DNA of 64,000 nucleotides, taken from the NCBI GenBank assembly GCA_022841915.1, contig JALHQN010000019.1, positions 1 to 64,000 on the forward strand, read 5' to 3'. The notes beneath the pieces were generated by a model, which did no database searches, was not told the DNA's origin, and saw only the letters and a list, made by a program, of their open reading frames with translations. Source of the stretch: Burkholderiales bacterium. Lineage in GTDB: Bacteria > Pseudomonadota > Gammaproteobacteria > Burkholderiales > WYBJ01. The first letter of the stretch is position 1, and each line of letters opens with the position of its first letter. The translations under genes and the position numbers were made by a program. Positions 59,232-64,000 of the stretch are shown piece after piece.

Positions 59232-59505
59232 ACCGGTCTCCTGGGAAACGATGTCTTGATGCCCTGCTGTCGCTGCATCGGTACGGACATCGTAGGGAGG
59301 AGCTCGCGAGAAGGCCCGTCGAATGGGAGCCTCATTTAAGCTCCCATGACGCTTGACTTTCTTGATTCGATGGCAAATCGCCTGTCATTTGGCCGGAAAA
59401 GCCATGGGTTTTCAGGGGCGGGCGGGTTTGTCAATAGATCATCGGAGCTTTTTTGCGGCTCCAATACGCATGGCGAGGGCGCGAAAGCAGGGGAATACTC
59501 GCTTC
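59232..59505. promoter_or_regulatory. Divergent control region between transfer operon and relaxase
   Basis: ATGGGAGC (59323-59330) pairs with GCTCCCAT (59340-59347) over a 9-nt AT-rich loop. A second, shorter copy of the same core, GGAGC (59444-59448) with GCTCC (59458-59462), also has a 9-nt loop. Both could be operators or structural parts of a transfer origin. Promoters for both directions must lie here. Confidence 0.5.
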
Positions 59506-60831
59506 ATGCGTATCGATTCTTGCCAGTCCGCCCGATCCAATGAGGGCTCTGGATGCCCGCATGACGGGGAGCTGCCGGTGCTTCGGCCTTTCGATGTCAT
59601 CGAGCGCACCGGTGCGGGCCAGCGGATCGATCTTGTGCGCATCCTGCTTGGCTACCCGCGCGAGGTCTTCGCATCGGCCGTGACGCCGGTATTGGAAGGT
59701 TTTGCGGATTTCGTTCAGTTGCTCCCGGCGATGGAGTCGCCATACCACCGCGAGTGCGGAGGGCGCTTCATCCACTCGCTGGAGATCGTGCTGCGAGCGC
59801 TGCATCATCGTCGGGGTCAGGTGCTCCCGCGTGGGGCGCCGCCGGAGGTCATCGGGCTGCATGCGCATCGCTGGACCTACGCCGTCTTCGTGGCTGCGCT
59901 GCTCTCACCGCTCCCGAGATTGACGCTCGCGTCGCGCGTGGTTCTGCGCGGTCACGGACACGATCTTGAGGTATGGGATCCGATCCAAGGTGGCATGTCC
60001 GTGATCGGGGCGACGGCGTACCGGATTGAGGTTCTGGACGACAACTGCCTGACCGATTCGCTTGCGGGCTTGCCCACGCGACTCTATGGGGTATGGGTTC
60101 CTGAATCGGTACGGGACTGGTTGGATCAAGCCCCTGGACTGACGGAAGAGTTGGATTGCTGTCTCGCAGGCCGCACCGTGAAGCATCACGGCGCGATCGC
60201 CGCAATGGTTCGGCGGGCGATGGGCGCGTCCTTTTCTGGAGAGGGCGTCCCTGTTGCCGGGGACTGCGGCAGAGCTCCCCCGGCATTTGACGGGCATCCA
60301 CCTCACGGCGATTCAGAGGCCTTGCTTGCCGTGGGAGCGAGCGAGAGAGGAGCGCCGATGCCTCGTGTATCTGGCGCAAGCGCCAGTGATGCAATCGGCA
60401 CGGGGCAGGCGCTGGACATCGCTCAGGACTTCATGCGCTGGATCAAGTCCGGAATCGCGCGCGGAGCGATTCGAGTGAACGACACCGACGCCTTGGTCCA
60501 TCGTGTGCCGGAGGGGATCCTGCTCGTTTCGCCACGCATCTTCAGGGACTACGCCAAGCGGCTTCGGCGAGAGGGCGGTGCGGTGCTCACTGAGCTACCG
60601 AGCGATCCTGGCGATGCCGCCAAGTGGGTGCAGCGTCAGGTGCTGCGGGCGGACTGGCATCTTCGTGCCGACACTGGTGCCAATATCATTGATTACCAAT
60701 TCCGGGACGGACCCCGAAAGGGCGCCCGTTTGTCTGGCGTAGTCATTCGGGATCCTGGCCAGCTCCTGGATCAGGTGCCGGTGATCAGCGACATGCTTGT
60801 CTGCGCGTCTGCACTGGAGGGGGGCAGCTGA
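59506..60831 (+). CDS. traI: MobH-type relaxase TraI, short form
   Basis: About 441 residues from ATG 59506 (MRIDSCQSARSNEG); ATG 59470 or 59353 would extend it. TraI_2 domain: LPVLRPFDVIERTGAGQRID, HRECGGRFIHSLEIVLRAL, WTYAVFVAALL. TraI_2_C domain: DFMRWIKSGIARGAIRVND and VHRVPEGILLVSPRIF. It would nick oriT and lead the strand through the channel. The usual AALLHD-x-GK block reads AALLSPLPRL here, so the HD pair is missing. It is also much shorter than SXT TraI (about 700 residues), because the linker between domains is short. Confidence 0.85.
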   Translation: MRIDSCQSARSNEGSGCPHDGELPVLRPFDVIERTGAGQRIDLVRILLGYPREVFASAVTPVLEGFADFVQLLPAMESPYHRECGGRFIHSLEIVLRALHHRRGQVLPRGAPPEVIGLHAHRWTYAVFVAALLSPLPRLTLASRVVLRGHGHDLEVWDPIQGGMSVIGATAYRIEVLDDNCLTDSLAGLPTRLYGVWVPESVRDWLDQAPGLTEELDCCLAGRTVKHHGAIAAMVRRAMGASFSGEGVPVAGDCGRAPPAFDGHPPHGDSEALLAVGASERGAPMPRVSGASASDAIGTGQALDIAQDFMRWIKSGIARGAIRVNDTDALVHRVPEGILLVSPRIFRDYAKRLRREGGAVLTELPSDPGDAAKWVQRQVLRADWHLRADTGANIIDYQFRDGPRKGARLSGVVIRDPGQLLDQVPVISDMLVCASALEGGS

Positions 60832-60832
60832 C

Positions 60833-62836
60833 GTGTCTTATCCGCTTGAATCGTTGCTGCGGCCCGCCTACGAACTACGGGCGGCCAGTGTTTCGATGTG
60901 CGCAGCGATGCTCGTGCTCGTCACGCCGGATACCTTTCTGCTGTCGGCGGGTTTGTCATGGGCACTCGGTGGTTGCTTGCTTGGGCATGCGATATGGCGA
61001 GGCCGCGCCGGTGTGCGAAATCTGCGCTACCGCATGAATCTGCGCCGCCAGTGGCCCTATGTCGCCGGGGCCGATGCCATACCTTGGTCGCAGCAGCGTC
61101 TGTTCCTGGGTCGTGGGTTCCGCTGGGATCAGCGACACACCCAGCGGCTTCACGAAGCCCTCCTCCCCGAGAAGCAGTCTCTGGTTGGCGCGGGCTGGAT
61201 CGGACGCCTGGCACGTCGTCTAGAGCCTGCCGGGACCGAGTCATCTGCCATAGGCGGTGAGCCGGCGCTGCATGGTGTCGAGCTTGATGAGAAGGAGATT
61301 TGGATGGGTGTCGGCGACCGGGTCGGCCACACCTTGGTGCTGGGTACCACCCGGGTCGGAAAGACGCGCCTGGCCGAGGTACTGATCACCCAGGACATCC
61401 GTCGCGGCGAGGTGGTGATCGTGTTCGATCCCAAGGGAGATATCGAGCTTCTGCGCCGCATCTACGCAGAGGCCAAGCGTGCCGGCCGTGCGGCGGAGTT
61501 TTACATGTTTCATCTGGGTCATCCCGAGATCTCGGCGCGCTACAACCCGGTCGGCAGCTTCTCGCGGATCACCGAGGTGGCGACACGGATTGCCGGTCAA
61601 TTGCCTTCGGAAGGGCAGTCGGCCGCGTTCCGGGAATTCGTATGGCGTTTCGTGAATGTGATGGCGCGTGCCTTGGTCGCCCTCGGCCGCAAGCCCGACT
61701 ACGAGCAGATCAATCGCTATGCCTCCAACGTCGAGCCGCTGCTCATCGACTACTACGAGCACTGGCTCGACGGGGAAGCGGCCGCGGCCGGCTGGCGCGA
61801 TGAAGTGCAATCGATGGCGATCGACAAGAAGAGCCTCGACAAGGGATTGCAGTCCAGAGGTGTTCGGGCAGTCACTCTGGTCGAATATGCCCGGCGCAGG
61901 AAGCTCTACGATCCCATCGCACATGCGCTCGCCTCGACCCTCAACTATGAAAAGAGCTACTTCGACAAACTTGTTGCCTCGCTGCTTCCGCTGATGGAGA
62001 AGCTGACCACGGGGCGCACGGCCTCGTTGCTCTCGCCGGCATTGGACGATCCGGCCGACTGGCGGCCGGTCTTCGACTGGGCGACGGTGATCAATCTGCG
62101 AGGGATCGTCTATATCGGACTCGATGCGCTCTCAGACTACGAAGTGGCAGGCGCGGTGGGCAACTCCATGTTTGCCGATCTCACCAGCGTCGCCGGCAGT
62201 CTCTACAAGCATGGCGCCGGTATCGGGCTGCCGGTTGAGATACCCCCACCATGCATCGCGATTCATGCCGACGAGTTCAATGAGCTGATCGGCGACGAAT
62301 TCGTGCCGCTGCTCAACAAGGCGGGCGGAGCGGGTTTTCAGGTGACGGCGTACACGCAGACCTGGTCGGATGTCGAGGCGCGCATCGGCTCGCGCGCCAA
62401 GGCCGGTCAGATTGCCGGCAACTTCAATACGCTCATCATGCTGCGGGTAAAGGAGATTGCCACGGCCGAGCTTCTGACCAGCCAGCTTCCCGAGGTGCGG
62501 GTGATGTCGACGGTCGTTTCCTCGTCGGTTTCCGACACCAACGATCCGGCAGATTTCGCGGACTTCGCGAGCCGGAACGAAGACCGGATATCGGTTCAAC
62601 CCACACCCATGCTAGCGCCGAGTGACCTGGTGCAGTTGCCCAAGGGGCAGGCGTTCGCCCTCATTCACGGTGGGCATCTCTACAAACTTCGCATGCCGCT
62701 GCCGGACGCGAGTGACGACCCGTGCATACCGAGGAGCTTGGCCACCATTGGCGACGAGGTCAGGCAGCGCTACGACGGCCCATGGCGCCGGCCCCGGGTC
62801 GCCGCCCCTGAGGCAAAGGGTGAGCATGTCGTCTAG
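60833..62836 (+). CDS. traD: Coupling protein TraD (type IV coupling ATPase)
   Basis: A 667-residue protein. GTG 60833 (VSYPLESLLRPAYELRAAS) lies 1 nt after the traI stop. Two membrane spans near residues 20-60 are followed by Walker A LVLGTTRVGKTRLAE (about 168-182) with VVIVFDPKGDIELLRR, and Walker B-like CIAIHADEFNELIGD (about 472-486). The SXT TraD form is seen: YNPVGSFSRITEVATRIAGQ and TAYTQTWSDVEARIG. It brings the relaxosome to the channel. Coupled to the next gene by overlap. Confidence 0.95.
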   Translation: MSYPLESLLRPAYELRAASVSMCAAMLVLVTPDTFLLSAGLSWALGGCLLGHAIWRGRAGVRNLRYRMNLRRQWPYVAGADAIPWSQQRLFLGRGFRWDQRHTQRLHEALLPEKQSLVGAGWIGRLARRLEPAGTESSAIGGEPALHGVELDEKEIWMGVGDRVGHTLVLGTTRVGKTRLAEVLITQDIRRGEVVIVFDPKGDIELLRRIYAEAKRAGRAAEFYMFHLGHPEISARYNPVGSFSRITEVATRIAGQLPSEGQSAAFREFVWRFVNVMARALVALGRKPDYEQINRYASNVEPLLIDYYEHWLDGEAAAAGWRDEVQSMAIDKKSLDKGLQSRGVRAVTLVEYARRRKLYDPIAHALASTLNYEKSYFDKLVASLLPLMEKLTTGRTASLLSPALDDPADWRPVFDWATVINLRGIVYIGLDALSDYEVAGAVGNSMFADLTSVAGSLYKHGAGIGLPVEIPPPCIAIHADEFNELIGDEFVPLLNKAGGAGFQVTAYTQTWSDVEARIGSRAKAGQIAGNFNTLIMLRVKEIATAELLTSQLPEVRVMSTVVSSSVSDTNDPADFADFASRNEDRISVQPTPMLAPSDLVQLPKGQAFALIHGGHLYKLRMPLPDASDDPCIPRSLATIGDEVRQRYDGPWRRPRVAAPEAKGEHVV

Positions 62837-63539
62837 GAACGCTTCCTTTCGGGATCATGTCCTCACCGGAGTGATGCTTGCACCACTTCGGTATGCGTTT
62901 GGAGCGCTGCTTGGCGCCGCAGGCATCGTGCTGCTTACCTGGGTTGTCCAGTGGACCTTTGTGGTGAACGTCTGGCCGGAGGGCATCGAGCATTTGAAGG
63001 CGATTCTTGCGGCAGACAGGGCGCACGGGGAGGCGCTTGCCATTCGTCAGGGGGTAAGTCCCGAGGTCATCATCGGTGCGGCCAACTTTCTCTATGGTGT
63101 GCTGTTCGAGGCAACGGGCATACACGCCATGGGAGAGCGTTTTGCCGAAGGCAGCGCGCTGTCGGTCCCAGACACGATCATGCGCAACACCTACCTGGAC
63201 AACTGGAAAGCGGTCGAGGTCGCGATGGTGGGGGCGCAGCTCTTGGGGGTTCGTTGCGCAACGATCTTCCTGGTGACGCCGCTTGTACTCCTGTTCTATT
63301 CGGTGGGCGCCATGGATGGGTTGAGCGAGCGAGGGATTCGGCGTGCTTCAGGAGGCTCCGAGTCGTCGAGCCTGTACCACAGGGGCAAGTATGCGCAGGT
63401 GATCGTCGTGGGGGGCGTCATCCTTGTTTGTGCTGTCTGGCCGGAACCGGTTGATACACCCGCAATGGGTCTCGGGATTGGAGTGCTGATCGGTCTTGCT
63501 GCGCGGGTGCAGTGGGCCTTCTACAAGAAGTACCTTTGA
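62826..63539 (+). CDS. DUF4400 / ICE membrane protein next to traD
   Basis: A 237-residue protein starting MSSRNASFRDHVLTGVML. Four membrane segments are seen: FGALLGAAGIVLLTWVV, VEVAMVGAQLLGVRCATIFL plus TPLVLLFYSVGAMDG, YAQVIVVGGVILVCAVW and PAMGLGIGVLIGLAARV. The NLVDxWKA-like NTYLDNWKAVEV and DGLSERGIRR blocks match the DUF4400/TIGR03747-type proteins that follow traD in SXT-like ICEs. It probably helps the coupling protein or surface exclusion. Starts 11 bp inside traD. Confidence 0.85.
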   Translation: MSSRNASFRDHVLTGVMLAPLRYAFGALLGAAGIVLLTWVVQWTFVVNVWPEGIEHLKAILAADRAHGEALAIRQGVSPEVIIGAANFLYGVLFEATGIHAMGERFAEGSALSVPDTIMRNTYLDNWKAVEVAMVGAQLLGVRCATIFLVTPLVLLFYSVGAMDGLSERGIRRASGGSESSSLYHRGKYAQVIVVGGVILVCAVWPEPVDTPAMGLGIGVLIGLAARVQWAFYKKYL

Positions 63540-63646
63540 CGGCGGCTCTCAGCGCAGGTCGGTCGATATCCACCGAAGCTTTCGAATCCCGATGTCGCTC
63601 TGCGCCAACCACTAATCGATTTGACAAGCTCGAAAAAATGCAAGGC

Positions 63647-63844
63647 CTACAGGTGCCTGAGCCCGCCACGGGGGCGCAAACTGCGAAGCACCTCCGGAGC
63701 ATGCATCATCCTGCAGCAATACTCTTCTACCAGCGCGGATACAGCATAGTGGTTGCACGACGGAATCGTTGTCGATTCCTTGTCACGGTCGATTCGAATC
63801 CTGATCCGATGTCGCGCTGCGCGAATGGCCGCGACCTCGCCCAT
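63647..63844 (-). CDS. Small hypothetical protein
   Basis: A 65-residue protein starting MGEVAAIRAARHRIRIRID; GTG 63868 is an alternative. It has a basic N-terminal half and ALVEEYCCRMMHAPEVLRSL. No family recognised. Faces the transfer genes. Confidence 0.4.
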   Translation of the reverse strand: MGEVAAIRAARHRIRIRIDRDKESTTIPSCNHYAVSALVEEYCCRMMHAPEVLRSLRPRGGLRHL

Positions 63845-63898
63845 CTCTGCTGCTGCTCGTCGCACCAAGCACAGGAAACGTCAGCTTCTGCCTGGGCG

Positions 63899-64000
63899 CT
63901 ACCGATACACCGCCTGAATCAGACCTCGCAGGTAACCCACCACGAATGCCGTGTTAGCGACATCGGCTTCCGGAAACGTGGGCGAATGGTCAAGGCTGAA
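63899..64000 (-). CDS. C-terminal end of a gene cut by the window edge
   Basis: The frame is open from base 64000 and ends at TAG 63901-63899, reading TFPEADVANTAFVVGYLRG and LIQAVYR. The helical end looks genuine. Too little is visible to name it. Confidence 0.5.
   Translation of the reverse strand, partial: FSLDHSPTFPEADVANTAFVVGYLRGLIQAVYR

Noticed and set aside
1-64000. CRISPR array, tRNA or rRNA genes
   Set aside because: No regularly spaced repeats and no tRNA or rRNA sequence were found on reading either strand; a tool such as tRNAscan-SE or CRISPRCasFinder would settle it.

Overview
The window is a GC-rich segment of a proteobacterial integrative and conjugative element (ICE). The evidence is a complete F-type mating apparatus with a MobH-type relaxase and TraD coupling protein, together with typical ICE backbone genes: SSB, a DUF3577/STY4534-type replication protein, RadC and DUF932. 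The host is probably an environmental beta- or gammaproteobacterium, because two cargo proteins carry PEP-CTERM sorting tails that need a host exosortase. No rRNA, tRNA or CRISPR array was seen.

Layout. 1-3667 (+): ICE maintenance block. Four of its genes share an unusual leader of repeated GGGG/CCCC helices and a hairpin ending at the start codon, and two 32-33-residue membrane proteins are tandem paralogues. 3800-6710 (-): a VapBC-like toxin-antitoxin pair with a frameshifted toxin, a YedK/SRAP protein, a small unknown and a tyrosine recombinase. 6.7-9.2 kb: gene-poor, with fragments of a NYN-like gene and an IS91-family transposase. 9.2-20.1 kb: cargo and insertion sequences. A secreted protein and a lipoprotein gene are separated by an IS4-family insertion; two PEP-CTERM genes follow, one with a C39-like cysteine peptidase domain; then come an IS701-family element and a graveyard of IS5, alcohol dehydrogenase and IS91 pieces.

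20.1-40.4 kb (+) is a defence island. It begins with a compact three-gene set (unknown protein, Tdp1-like HKN phosphodiesterase, SF2 helicase) joined by 4-bp overlaps. A 14-kb operon follows: hsdM, an unknown 117-residue gene, a second hsdM, an OLD-family ATPase/TOPRIM nuclease plus UvrD-like helicase (a Gabija-like pair), hsdS, hsdR, mcrB (frameshifted) and mcrC. Five consecutive junctions overlap by 4 bp, so the Gabija-like pair is physically built into the type I restriction-modification operon.

40.7-59.2 kb (-): the transfer operon, read leftward from a lytic transglycosylase and pilin traA through traL, E, K, B, a dsbC-like gene, traV, traC, trbI, an S26 peptidase, traW, traU, trbC, a two-part traN, an unknown, traF, traH and traG. 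59.2-59.5 kb is a divergent control region with two related hairpins. 59.5-63.5 kb (+): relaxase, TraD and a DUF4400 membrane protein. The relaxase and TraD would process the DNA and bring it to the channel built by the leftward operon, while the defence island would protect a new host against phages and rival DNA.
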